This document shows, one piece after another, positions 24,840-35,090 of a DNA stretch of 64,000 bases. The position numbers and the translations under genes are program-made. Each line of letters begins with the position of its first letter. Positions within the stretch are counted from its first letter, which is position 1. Origin of the DNA: Bradyrhizobium sp. BRP22 (GTDB lineage Bacteria; Pseudomonadota; Alphaproteobacteria; Rhizobiales; Xanthobacteraceae); contig NZ_JADYVX010000013.1 in assembly GCF_020194175.1 (NCBI RefSeq), positions 62,001 through 126,000 on the forward strand, written 5' to 3'. Under the pieces are notes generated by a model. The model worked only from the letters and a program-made list of their open reading frames with translations. It was not told the DNA's origin and made no database searches.

Positions 24840-26635
24840 CATGCCCCCGTAGCTAGCTCATGCACACAGCGCTGCTATGCGAGACGAAACGACAGATGTG
24901 CTGCCGGCTAGAGAGAAATCCTCTCGCTAGCCGGTGACGGACACGCAAAGCGCGGACGATCCCGACCTTCAGTCGCGTACAACTGCCGCGACGCTGCAGT
25001 CCATCGAAGGCAGCGTATCTGGGGTGAATTCGGCGCAGGTAGGCGCCGTCACGCATCTGGTTCGGGTGATTGCGCTTGGTGCATTTCATGTTTCGTGATG
25101 AACAGCCGCGGGATGATCGGCTCTCGAACTTCAAGTTGTGTCGCGCGCGGCAAGGATGATGCGAAGACAGCCGGCGTTGCTGTTGAGCGGTCCGTCCTGC
25201 TTCGCCTGCAACTGGGCCGGCGCAGGTTCCTCCGTCCGGCACGTCCGCGGTGTTGAAAAGACGCACTCGAGAGCAGCGCTCAGTCAGCGTGACGGGGCCG
25301 AGCGGCGTGGTATCGGGCATTTGAGACGTTCGCAATTCTTGCTACCTGTCAGGAACTGTTCGCGCGATCCTAGTTCTGTCGCGACGCGTGTCGGGAATCC
25401 TACAATCTGACGCTGCGTGAGAATCAAGTGCCTTTGATCGCTGGTGGCAGGAGTGCACTCAAAGTTGTAGGCCTCCTGCAGCACCGACGACACAGCCCGG
25501 ACGGGGTCATCGATCGCGCAAAGTGGTCGGTCCAGCCCTTCCCGCGTCGTGAGCATCTCGTCTGTCCAAATCCTGTACGGCGCCGGCAGCAGTCGCAGCC
25601 AACGGGTGTTCATGAGAGCCAGTCCTTCTTGACGCGTTTTTAGGGGATGGATTGTTGACGGTGCAATTGATCGATCCACATCAGACGCTGTCATTGGCAG
25701 CCAGACTGCTATTAAGCCGCATGCCCTGATCTAAACCATGGCGTCCACGTTGATGCAGGTATGTGTGGACCTGGCCGAATCGGCCATGAACTGACTGATA
25801 AGAGAACCGATTGTCACACGACATTCCTGAATGCACTTCCAAAGAATCGGTGATTGACTATGGGGCATTCAGGTAAGAGCGGAAAAATCAATTAATTCGA
25901 TGGAACACATCCAAGCGACGAATAGACGTTAAGATGGTCCACCGAGTGTCGCGCGCGCGGTCAAGGTCATAGCGACCCACGCATAACACAAGCTGATCCT
26001 CAAAGAGATCGCGACTCTCATCCATCACGAAACGTCGGGAGAAGCTGGCAGTGAAACGGCACCGGACATTAATTGTTCGACGACCGGAACGCACAAGCGC
26101 GACCGATCGCGGATCGGCTGTTCATGTCGGCCATGCACTGGGGAAGCTAGCCGGACCGAACAAGGCGTAGGACGGATTTATCGCCGCCGGGTCGCGCGAA
26201 GGCGGGGAGCGCATGAGCGACCTTTGTCGGTGGCGTGCCGCAAGCGCAGCGGGAGCCTTGTGGTAGGTGTCAGAGCGGACTGCAACCTCAGTACCTCGAG
26301 TTCAGCTGGCAATGCAGGCCCATGGACCAGCGGTCGCGTGGGCTGACGAGAGAAACTCGAGGCGCTCGAGCCGACTACCATTTCGCGTTCGCCCCGCTTT
26401 GCGGCCACGTGGAAAGGTGGAGGGCGTACGACCAGTGGTGCCGGCGCGCCGACCGAATTGCCCAACTTGCACTGCTTCGGCTGGTTCGCTCGAATCTGCT
26501 CGCGCGAGAAGCGCAGCCACACCGCTTCCGTTTCTTCCAGAGGTCTTTTCGCCGCGCCGTTCTTTCTGAGGTTCCCACGGTGACCTATCGGCGCTTTCAC
26601 AGAAGGCGCTCTCCGGCGGTAGCCGGCGATCCCGT
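24840..26635. other. Gene-poor region between ttsI and nopT
   Basis: Several frames of 60-160 codons overlap on both strands, none with a convincing start and product. A minus frame at 25284-25694 holds a protein-like piece (MNTRWLRLLPAPYRIWTDEM) and one at 25888-26094 another (RFVMDESRDLFEDQLVLCVG), perhaps gene remnants. I see no RNA gene. Confidence 0.5.
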
Positions 26636-27469
26636 TCAGCCAACCTTTTGTGTGGTAACGGTCGCTATATCATACCCGTTGAGGTTCCTGTAGCGATCGC
26701 CAAGGCTTCTGAACAAGTCGCCCATCTCGTTCGATCGGACAGTGAATTCTCCATAGTTAGGATCAAAGAGGGTGGTCATTCCATTCGACGTCGAGGTCGC
26801 AATTGTATGTGCGCCACCTTCGGCGAAACGCAAGCTGAGCAGATAGACCGATGGGTCTTGCGCGATTTCGTTTACTATCTGCGCGATGTGCGAGGACGTA
26901 CCGAACCCATATCGCGTCTGTTCTCGGGATGGATCCAAGCCTGCTTCCCGCATCGTTCTGCTTATTGCATGAAGGTTGTGAGAACCTGGCGCCCCATCGC
27001 TTCGCAGCAGGCTCCAGAGGTCCTGATAGCGCTGCTGCCGCACTGCCGCTGAGGCGTGACTTTGCGACCCGGGTCGCAGCGCCCTCATTCGCGATGATGG
27101 ACTGCTCGGCAGATTGAGGAGCCACTCCGCCGCCAAACCAACGCAGATGCCATCGACATTCGCGCCGGGCAGTTCGGCGGTCCTGTAGTCGAACAGAGGG
27201 ACAGTCGGTCTTGGCGGAGAGGATGGACTGGAGCTAGAAGACGGAGAGGATATGCTTGGGCTGGAGGAGCTCGGAGTGTGAATATGCGCATCCGAGGTAT
27301 GTGGCTTGCTGCAGCAGAGTCCCATTTTGTCGGACACCTCACCAAATGACAGATTCCCCTGCAGCGCGAGTTCCGCAAGCCTCGCGGCAAATTCGCCATT
27401 TTCCGCGAACTGGTTCGATTCGATAGCTTGATTGGCGCCTGTGGATGAGCCACTGATGCGATTATACAT
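26636..27469 (-). CDS. nopT: Type III effector NopT, C58 cysteine protease
   Basis: A 277-residue YopT/AvrPphB-family protease injected into host cells. The triad is intact: Cys 109 (GANVDGICVGLAAEWL), His 221 (FAEGGAHTIA), Asp 236 (TTLFDPNYGEF). Spacings of 112 and 15 equal those of NGR234 NopT (93/205/220, from memory). The self-cleavage site DKM-G is at residues 47-50, followed by Leu 51 and Cys 52-53, giving a new end suited to myristoylation and palmitoylation. A Ser/Pro linker at about 65-90 accounts for the 16 extra residues. The start MYNRISGSS is chosen over a longer frame because it matches NopP's start. Confidence 0.92.
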   Translation of the reverse strand: MYNRISGSSTGANQAIESNQFAENGEFAARLAELALQGNLSFGEVSDKMGLCCSKPHTSDAHIHTPSSSSPSISSPSSSSSPSSPPRPTVPLFDYRTAELPGANVDGICVGLAAEWLLNLPSSPSSRMRALRPGSQSHASAAVRQQRYQDLWSLLRSDGAPGSHNLHAISRTMREAGLDPSREQTRYGFGTSSHIAQIVNEIAQDPSVYLLSLRFAEGGAHTIATSTSNGMTTLFDPNYGEFTVRSNEMGDLFRSLGDRYRNLNGYDIATVTTQKVG

Positions 27470-27524
27470 GGCGATTCCCGCGTCCCTTGAGCGTACGTTC
27501 CATGAGTGCGGACCTCTTAGGCCC

Positions 27525-27564
27525 TGCTGCGAGTTATATTCAGTCAAGCTGACGACGAGCTGAC
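27525..27564 (-). promoter_or_regulatory. nopT: Divergent tts box of nopT
   Basis: The minus strand reads GTCAGCTCGTCGTCAGCT, then TGACTGAATATAAC. The TCGTCAGCT half is the same as in the nolB box at 11786. It lies about 60-95 bases before the nopT start. Confidence 0.65.
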
Positions 27565-27569
27565 CGGCG

Positions 27570-28690
27570 GGTGTGCCGAGCCGAGAGAGGACGAAGAGCG
27601 GGATCGTCAGCTTGACGCGCAGCCGACTCGAAGTCGGGGCGGGAAAAATGTCAGGCCTGTGCGGCCGAGGTCTCAATGATTGGCTCCTCTCTCTCGCGCG
27701 CGCGGCGAGCCGGGTCACATGGCCAGCCTTTGTCTGTCATCACGGCGCACAGGCACGTGGCGCGCGTCAGCTTCAGCAGCAGACTGCTTGGTGCCTACGA
27801 TACGGGCGCTGCTGGTCCAGGAGGACAGAGCGCTCATGGCTCAAGCTCGCCTCAGCCAATCCCGCTTGCCAGCAATGGTGATTGCGACCTCATACAGATG
27901 CTCTGCCGTCACCGGGCAACGAACACGTTGGCGTATGCGAAAGCGAACTGACGGCCGTGCGTCCTGCGGATCCGCAATGAGCTGCTGCTTCACCAGCCTC
28001 AAGCCCAACTGGCACACGCCTCCCGCACGCAAGGAGGCGGGCTATTCAGTCACTGCTCTGGCGTCTCCTACGGATTCGATTCGGTTGCGGTTCCACGTTT
28101 GTCCAGATTGCCGCCCAGAAACAAGCGCTCGGTTTCCCGGGTTGGGATCTTGCCGAGCGAGCACATGAGATCCACATCGGCATCTATGTTGTCGTTGTCT
28201 TCGACGTTCACCCTAGCGCGATGCTGCTCATGACGTCGTCGGGTGTCCAGACGGCGGACTTCGGTATGGAGGGGGGCAGCGTGCTTCCATTGTTAGCGAT
28301 TGCTTGCGTCCAGAGGTCGCGCGCAACAAGCAGGTTTGACGGGTCCTCGACCGGCGACACAAAGGATATGCTGTCCGACCGCGCATATGCCATCCAGCTT
28401 GGGGCGCGCCCGGTCTATAGGATATCCTTCCAGAGGATCTCCAACCGAAGAATGCTCGCGCCCGTGTTACGCACATGCGATATTGCGCTCGTGTTAGCTT
28501 CCCTGCGTGGCATGCAATCCTTTTCTTGAAAAGCGCCTTAGCGTCACATACGGCGATGCCGCAACATCGTCGAAAATACGCTTGCCATCGCCACTGCCGT
28601 GGGAAGCCCCGGCCGGAGGCGACCACTGTGCTGATTGCTGCTCGGCCACCACGATCCGGTTCCGGAGAAGATTGATGGGGTGGACGCCCC
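27570..28690. other. Gene-poor region between nopT promoter and IS110
   Basis: No convincing gene. On the minus strand at 28208-28393 a short protein-like frame (SNLLVARDLWTQAIANNGST) ends in a stop and may be the tail of a lost gene. The remaining frames are shadows. Confidence 0.45.
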
Positions 28691-28749
28691 CCTGACGGCA
28701 TCGCTGTGCCAAAGTGGTGTCGGTGATCATCACTTGAACGGAGGCGTCC

Positions 28750-29775
28750 ATGACGGAAGTTAACACAATCGGTTTGGATCTGGCGAAGAATGTGTTCCAG
28801 GTGCATGGCGGGGATCCGTCGGGAAGTGTGCTGTTCAGGAAAAAGCTGCGCCGCGATCAGGTGCTTGGGTTCCTTGCCACGCAGCCGACCTTCACGGTCG
28901 CCATGGAGGCATGTGCCGGCGGCCATTACCGGGCGCGGGAGATTGCGAAGCTGGGACATGCTGTCCGGCTGATCGCTCCAGGTTACGTCAAGCCTTTCGT
29001 GAAGCGGCAAAAGAACGATGCCGCTGACGCCGAAGCGATCTGCGAAGCAGCCCAGCGGCCGACCATGCGGTTCGTGGCCGTGAAGAGCGAAGAGCAACAA
29101 GCTGCGGCCATGGTGTTTCACGTTCGTGACCTTGTGGTGCGCCAGCGGACCCAGACCATCAATGCGATACGTGGGCATCTTGCTGAATTCGGACTGGTGG
29201 CCGCGCAGGGGCTCTTCCATGTGACCAAACTTGTTGCGGCAATTGAGAACGATTCCACCATCCCTGAAGCTGCCCGCCCAATCCTGTTTCTGCTCGTTGA
29301 GCAGCTACGGTCGCTGGACGCGAGAGTGGCCGTGCTTGATCGCGAGATTGCCCGGCGCGCCAGGGAGGATGCGGAAGCCCGGCGATTGATGACCATTCCC
29401 GGTATAGGACCGATCACGGCTACAGCACTTGCCGCGTTGGCGCCATCTGCTCAGATCTTCAAGAGAGGTCGCGATTTTGCGGCATGGCTCGGCCTCACGC
29501 CGCTGCAACGCTCCTCGGGCGGCAAGCAGAAGCTTGGGGAGACATCTCGGATGGGCGAACGAACCTTGCGTCGCCTGCTGATCATCGGAGCCAGCGCCAC
29601 CGTGCGCTGGGCCATGCGAAAGGGATCGATGACGGATCCTTGGCTCTCGCGGATGCTGGAGCGCAAGCCGCCCATGCTGGTGATCGTCGCCTTGGCCAAC
29701 AAGACGGCGCGCATCGTCTGGGCGTTGATGGCCAGGGGCGGCATTTACCGGACGCCGGCGTTGGCAGCGAGATAG
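28750..29775 (+). mobile_element. IS110-family transposase, apparently intact
   Basis: A 341-residue transposase with the DEDD N-terminal domain (NTIGLDLAKNVFQVHG, RQKNDAADAEAICEAAQRP) and the C-terminal transposase_20 part (MTIPGIGPITATALAALAPS, FAAWLGLTPLQRSSGGK with the catalytic Ser). It is uninterrupted, with an upstream GGAGG at 28740. IS110 elements usually lack inverted repeats, so I cannot fix the ends; flanking non-coding DNA probably extends some tens of bases on each side. Confidence 0.93.
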
Positions 29776-30114
29776 TCCGCTCCTCGAGCGGACTACCCAA
29801 GTGTGAGAAGGTCGAACGGAGAGTATGGCGTTACGGTCAAAGAGACGGGATCGGGAAAACCAGATCATGGATACGTGCTTCGAGCACGCGAGGTTGAGTT
29901 GGACCCGTTCCGCGAACTCCCATAAGGGCCGGCGGCATGTGACAGCCGCATCAGAGGCCGGACACATGTCAGCACCCACGCTCTGCGCTCTTCGAAAAGA
30001 TTCTTCTTGCACCAACGGGGGCGTCCACACATGTCCATGAAGTTCAGTGGCAGAGGCCCGTCGATCCTGTCGTGCTTGCTGTCGGCTACAAGCGTGCGCA
30101 GGATGATCAAGACC

Positions 30115-30465
30115 GATGAGCCATCGCCGAAACGCCGAGGTTCTCAATGCGCTGCAGACCGGCAAAAATGTGAAGCTCATAGTGGACCTGACCCGCTGTA
30201 CCATGGCCGATGGCGGCCCGAGCCGGCCACGCAGGCCGGGATGGTTATCAGCGCCTTCAGGGTGACTGCCCAGAACGGCATTAGCTTCGCCAATGCGCAT
30301 CACACGGGTGGACACCTTCGGGACACGCCGTAACGGAATACATTCGCTACAGCCTCGGCCGCGAAGGCGAGCTCACGGGCGTCAAAGCTGGTTGGCGAGG
30401 CGGCCGAAGCGAACCAGGGCAAATTCGTCCGCGAACTGACGGACGGCGCGAAGTTCGTCTGGTAA
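30115..30465 (+). pseudogene. Frameshifted VirK-family gene remnant
   Basis: One plus frame reads VLNALQTGKNVKLIVDLTRC, the next GMVISAFRVTAQNGISFANA, and a later frame EANQGKFVRELTDGAKFVW. Together they resemble VirK-type small secreted proteins, but at least two frame breaks separate the pieces. VirK homologues accompany virulence and symbiosis loci. The assignment rests on pattern memory. Confidence 0.5.
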
Positions 30466-30784
30466 TTGCAAAAAAGCACTGCGTAGGGGCGAGGGTCCGC
30501 CTTAGCTACTTCGAGATGTGCAGGAGTTACGCGAGACATGGCGGCGAGTTGTCGTGCGTTGTGTAATGCTCGCAACATATTGGCCGACACCAAACAAGCG
30601 TGAGTGCGCTTTCGAAGAGACGGCACGTGCCGCGCTTGGTTTTTGCGTCCATGTGCCGACGCAGCGGCGGGTGTGCGGCATCAGGCGACTGGCCCGGCTT
30701 TTGCTCTGCTGCTTGCCGAGGACGTGCGGCTCCCCCTTCTTGTCGAGAACGTCCGCTGCATCTCATGTGACCAAAGGCGATGCC

Positions 30785-32239
30785 GTGAAGAATTGGAGTT
30801 CCGCGACCAAGGTGCTAGCCACGGCTAGTGTTACCCTGGCCTTGATGACCCGCTCCCCTTTGGCGGCCGAATACAAACCGGATGATCGCAGCAATCCTAG
30901 CCGCGTTGGTGAAAGCAGGAGTGTGCTTGGCCAGATCACAGTCACCTGCGAACAACCTGCAAGCTTCGCGCTGCAGAACGGCCTGCAGGTGGTGGTGATC
31001 CCCGATCACCGCACCCCGGTTGTGACGCAGATGATGTGGTACAAGGTCGGTTCCGCCGACGAGACCCCCGGCAAATCGGGATTGGCGCATTTCCTCGAAC
31101 ACCTGATGTTCAAGGGAACCGCCAAACATCCGGCCGACGAATTCTCCCAGACGGTGCTCAGGGTGGGCGGCAATGAGAACGCCTTCACCTCGACCGATTA
31201 CACCGGCTATTTCCAGCGCGTGCCGCGCGAGCAGCTCGGCAAGATGATGGAATTCGAAGCCGACCGGATGACCGGCCTGATCCTGCATGACGAGAACGTG
31301 CTGCCGGAGCGCGACGTCGTGCTGGAAGAATACAACATGCGCGTCGCCAACAATCCGGATGCGCGGCTCACCGAGCAGATCATGGCGGCGCTCTATCTCA
31401 ACCACCCCTATGGCCGCCCGGTGATCGGCTGGCACCAGGAAATCGAAAAGCTCGACCGCGAGGACGCGCTCGCCTTCTACAAGCGCTTCTATGCGCCGAA
31501 CAACGCGATCCTGATCATCGCCGGCGACGTCGACGCCAATGAGATCCGCCCGATGGTGGAGAAGAATTTCGCCGACATTCCCGCACAGCCATCGATTCCC
31601 GCCAAACGGCTGCGTCCGCAGGAGCCGACGCCGACCTCGCCGCGCACGGTGACGCTCGCCGATCCGCGCGTCGAGCAGCCGACCTTGCGCCGCTACTACC
31701 TGGTCCCGTCGGCCGCCACCGCGGCGGTGGGCGAGAGCCCCGCGCTCGACGTGCTCGCGCAACTGATGGGCGGCGGCGCCAATTCCTATCTCTACCGCTC
31801 GCTGGTGATCGACCGTCAGCTCGCGATCTCGACCGGCGCCAATTACCAGGGCACCTCGCTCGATCCCTCGCAGTTCATCATCTCCGCATCGCCAAAGCCC
31901 GGCGTCGACTTCGTGCAGATCGAGGACGCCATCGACAAGGTCATTGCTGAGATCGCGCAGAACTCGCCGCGCGCCGAGGACCTCGAACGGGTCAAGACCC
32001 AGTTGATCGCGGAATCGATCTACGCGCAGGACAACCAGGCAATGCTGGCGCGCTGGTATGGCGGCGCGCTCACCACGGGTTTGAGCGTCGACGATATCAG
32101 GAGCTGGCCCGACCGCATCCGCTCCGTCACCGCCGAGCAGGTCCGCAAGGCCGCGCAAGACTGGCTCGACAAGAAACGGTCGGTGACTGGTTACTTGATC
32201 AAGGATGTTGCGCCCAAACGCGAGGAGAAGCGCTCGTGA
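30785..32239 (+). CDS. y4wA: Zinc peptidase of the M16 family (Y4wA type)
   Basis: A 484-residue periplasmic peptidase. A signal peptide (VLATASVTLALMTRSPLAAE) precedes the M16 core with zinc motif HFLEH (LAHFLEHLMFKGTAKHP) and the downstream Glu (ENVLPERDVVLEEYN), then the second lobe (QLMGGGANSYLYRSLVIDRQ). The GTG at 30785 with AAAGG upstream gives a normal signal; the open frame upstream to 30518 is low in protein-like content. It overlaps y4wB by four bases, and the pair corresponds to y4wA/y4wB of NGR234. The pair is visibly richer in G+C than its surroundings, closer to core-genome DNA. Confidence 0.85.
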   Translation: MKNWSSATKVLATASVTLALMTRSPLAAEYKPDDRSNPSRVGESRSVLGQITVTCEQPASFALQNGLQVVVIPDHRTPVVTQMMWYKVGSADETPGKSGLAHFLEHLMFKGTAKHPADEFSQTVLRVGGNENAFTSTDYTGYFQRVPREQLGKMMEFEADRMTGLILHDENVLPERDVVLEEYNMRVANNPDARLTEQIMAALYLNHPYGRPVIGWHQEIEKLDREDALAFYKRFYAPNNAILIIAGDVDANEIRPMVEKNFADIPAQPSIPAKRLRPQEPTPTSPRTVTLADPRVEQPTLRRYYLVPSAATAAVGESPALDVLAQLMGGGANSYLYRSLVIDRQLAISTGANYQGTSLDPSQFIISASPKPGVDFVQIEDAIDKVIAEIAQNSPRAEDLERVKTQLIAESIYAQDNQAMLARWYGGALTTGLSVDDIRSWPDRIRSVTAEQVRKAAQDWLDKKRSVTGYLIKDVAPKREEKRS

Positions 32240-33663
32240 CCTATTCCCTCACACGGCGTTCGGTCCTGATCGGCGGCAGCGCGCTCGCGCTGACGACGAT
32301 GCTCGCATCGCGCCCGTCGCAGGCTGCAACCAAGATCCAGCGCCTGGTCTCGCCGGGCGGCATCGAGGCCTGGTTCGTGCAGGATTCGACCGTGCCGCTG
32401 ATTGCGATGGAATATGCCTTCGGCGGCGGCGCCAGCCAGGATCCCGCCGGCAAGCCCGGCGTCGGCAATCTGGTCGCCGACCTCCTCGACGAAGGCTCGG
32501 GCGATCTCGATTCCAAGACCTTTCATGAGCGGCTCGATCGCCGCGCCATCGAATTGAGCTTTTCCTCGCAGCGCGACAATTTCCGCGGCTCACTGCGCAT
32601 GCTCAAGGACAACAAGGACGAGGCCTTCGACCTCTTGCGCACGGCGCTGGCCTCGCCGCGCTTCGAGGGGAGCGACGTCGAACGCATCCGCGCGCAGGTG
32701 CTGTCCAACCTGCGCCGCGAATCCACCAACCCGAGCGCGCTCGCAGGCCGCAGATTCCTCGAAGTCGCGTTCGGCGACCATCCCTATGGCCGTCACGCCC
32801 AGGGCACACTGGAGAGCGTGCCGACGATCGAGATCGCCGAGCTCAAGGACTATGTCCGCCGCGTGCTCGCCAAGGACACGCTCAAGGTCGCCGTGGTCGG
32901 AGATGTCGATCCGGACACGCTTGGCAAGTTGCTCGACAGGACCTTTGGCGGACTGCCGGCCACGGCAACGCTGACGCCGGTCGCCGACATCGTCGCGGCC
33001 AAGCCGTCGCAGTGCGTCTTCATTCCGCTCGACGTGCCGCAGACGGTCGTGACCTTCGGCGGCCCCGGCATCCGCCGCAGCGAGCCGGATTTCATGCCGG
33101 CCTATGTCGTCAACCACATTCTCGGCGGTGGCGGATTGTCCTCGCGGCTTTACCGCGAGGTGCGCGAGAAGCGCGGGCTTGCTTACTCCATCTATGAAGC
33201 GCTGGTCTGGATGGAGCATTCCGCGCTGTTCATCGGCAATACCGGCACTCGCGCCGATCGCGCCGGCGAGACGCTGGACGCGATCGACAAGGAAGTCCGC
33301 CGCATAGCCGAGCAAGGCCCGACCCAAAAGGAGCTCGACGAGGCCAAGTCCTATCTGAAGGGGTCACAGATGCTGGCGCTCGATACCTCGTCGAAGCTTG
33401 CGCAGGCGATGCTGCAGTATCAGATCGACAACCTGCCGATCGACTATATCGAGAAGCGCAACGCCATCGTCGATGCGGTGACGCTGGACGACGCCAAGAA
33501 GGTATCGCAGCGGCTCTGGGGCCAGGGTCTGCTCACCATCATCGTCGGCCGCCCCCCGCTGGCCGCAGCCTGGTCGACCGCCGCGCCATCGGCCGCTACG
33601 CCGGCACCAGCAGTACAGCCAGACGCCGCGCCGTCAGCCGCAACACCGCCAACACCCAAGTAA
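32236..33663 (+). CDS. y4wB: M16 peptidase-like partner without zinc motif (Y4wB type)
   Basis: A 475-residue partner. A twin-arginine-like signal (SLTRRSVLIGGSALALTTM) leads to an M16 fold in which HxxEH is absent: the matching place reads VADLLDEGSGDLDSKTF. The second lobe keeps the substrate-binding pattern (GGGGLSSRLYREVREKRGLA). M16 peptidases of this kind work as heterodimers with one catalytic and one inactive subunit, so it should pair with the preceding gene product. The C-terminal 25 residues are an Ala/Pro tail. Start is GTG in a four-base overlap. Confidence 0.85.
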   Translation: MTYSLTRRSVLIGGSALALTTMLASRPSQAATKIQRLVSPGGIEAWFVQDSTVPLIAMEYAFGGGASQDPAGKPGVGNLVADLLDEGSGDLDSKTFHERLDRRAIELSFSSQRDNFRGSLRMLKDNKDEAFDLLRTALASPRFEGSDVERIRAQVLSNLRRESTNPSALAGRRFLEVAFGDHPYGRHAQGTLESVPTIEIAELKDYVRRVLAKDTLKVAVVGDVDPDTLGKLLDRTFGGLPATATLTPVADIVAAKPSQCVFIPLDVPQTVVTFGGPGIRRSEPDFMPAYVVNHILGGGGLSSRLYREVREKRGLAYSIYEALVWMEHSALFIGNTGTRADRAGETLDAIDKEVRRIAEQGPTQKELDEAKSYLKGSQMLALDTSSKLAQAMLQYQIDNLPIDYIEKRNAIVDAVTLDDAKKVSQRLWGQGLLTIIVGRPPLAAAWSTAAPSAATPAPAVQPDAAPSAATPPTPK

Positions 33664-33683
33664 GTTTGTGTTCGTGAGGTGAC

Positions 33684-34377
33684 ATGCGATCTGAAGTTCT
33701 TCTTTGCGGTGTCACAACAGCTGCGCTCGTTCGGGTCATTAGGCGGGCAGCAGGGATTCCACCAGCCCTCTGGAGCTGGAGTGGAGAGATATCGATGGGC
33801 GTCGGCGGGTGCTACGGGCTGACATCATTCAGCGATCCCTATGGTCAGTCACGCTATGGAGACGTTGTCGACACCCCTGTGTTCCCGGCCGGAGGTCAGA
33901 TCGCTACCACTGGCAGAGGGAGCGCTGGGTTTTTGGCGTTGAATTGATGCTAAATTAGTGGCGCTGTCTCGCACGGTACAATCAGCTGTCTTGCCGTCCC
34001 CGGCTTTGTCGTCAGCGCAAACTGCAACGCCAGTTCCAGCGTTTTTGTCACCGGGACGGCTCGCCTGGGTTATGCGTTGGCCAGCAGGGCCACATGCCGG
34101 TTTATCTGAAGGGGAGGGTGGCTTGGTAACACAATTGCGGCGATGTCGCCAACAACAACGAATTCCGTAGCAGAAGTGACCCATTTGGCTGGGCGTCACA
34201 GAATGCCACCCATTTCGACTATGGTGATGTCGGTGGCACAATCGGACCAGGCGTTGAGACAGCGCTCACGCCAGCATGGTCCGGGACGCTTGAGTACCAC
34301 TATTTCAGGTTCGGCGGACCAGGTGTCGCAACCCCTCCGACGCTACAGTATGCGCCGTTGGCCGCCGATCAAGAATA
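33684..34377 (+). pseudogene. Broken outer-membrane beta-barrel protein gene
   Basis: Pieces in different plus frames line up with Bradyrhizobium Omp25/31-type porins: IPPALWSWSGE and GGCYGLTSFSDPYGQSRYGD, then CLAVPGFVVSANCNASSSVF with VTGTARLGYAL, then FDYGDVGGTIGPGVETALTP and WSGTLEYHYFRFGGPG. Several frameshifts separate them and the original signal is damaged. It follows y4wB by about 20 bases. Confidence 0.7.
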
Positions 34378-34379
34378 GG

Positions 34380-35090
34380 CGATGCTGCCGAGGGATTTCG
34401 TCCGATGGGTACAAAAGTAAAGCGTCACGAACCAGAAACAGTGAGGGAAGACAGCACGTTCTGCACGTGAGGTGCAGAGGCTAAGGGCGCATCGCCGCTC
34501 CCGTCATCACCGGAGGCGAGTTGACTAGCTAAAGAGACCAGCCTTAGCTAATTCCGTGGTGATTCTCCCATCACCCTCTTCACTCGCTCTCCGCAACCCC
34601 GACCAGCTCCGACGAAATGATCGCTGCCACCGCGCGCCTGGAGGCAAGATTGGAAGCTTCACGACACTCGCAATTAAAGGGTCGGATTGACAGTCAACGT
34701 GCCAAAGCGCGCGGAGGCGAGCGATAGAGTTTGACACTGGATTCCCGCGATCTATGACCGGGACCTGTGGGCCGTGCGCAAAATCCATTTCCGGGTCGAG
34801 GACGTTGTCCGATCAGCTTGCGCTGAAGCCGGACCTTGTCGCGGTGGCGGCAGGAAAGCCCCAGGTCTGCCAGGATATCCATCGGCCGCACGAATGCTGC
34901 GTGGGCGTCGGCACAAGTAAGTCTAATTCGGCCCTTGTCATTTCCTTCTCTCCGAACGCTATGCCTCATCGCACGGGGCGTTTCCCACAGGCGCACTTGG
35001 CGCGAGTAAGTCTATTCCGCTGGCTGGACGGTGGAACGCTCCCCGGCTGCGCCGCCCCGCTGCCTCAAAAATTGCAGCCTATCGCGTTCT
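34380..35090. other. Gene-poor stretch before the effector at 35 kb
   Basis: No frame with a start, ribosome site and recognisable product on either strand. I see no repeat or RNA gene. Confidence 0.5.

Noticed and set aside
24853..25335. Minus frame of 160 codons as a gene
   Set aside because: Composition is rich in Arg, Ser and Cys without motif or ribosome site, typical of chance frames.
25820..25862. Nod-box-like segment TTCCAAAGAATCGGTGATTG
   Set aside because: The centre resembles CCAAACAATCGAT but the outer parts do not fit and no gene follows downstream on that strand.
28228..29220. Minus-strand frame of 330 codons overlapping the IS110 transposase
   Set aside because: Antisense shadow of an intact transposase.
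30815..32158. Long minus-strand frame of 447 codons opposite y4wA
   Set aside because: It is an antisense shadow typical of G+C-rich genes; the plus strand has the clear M16 motifs.
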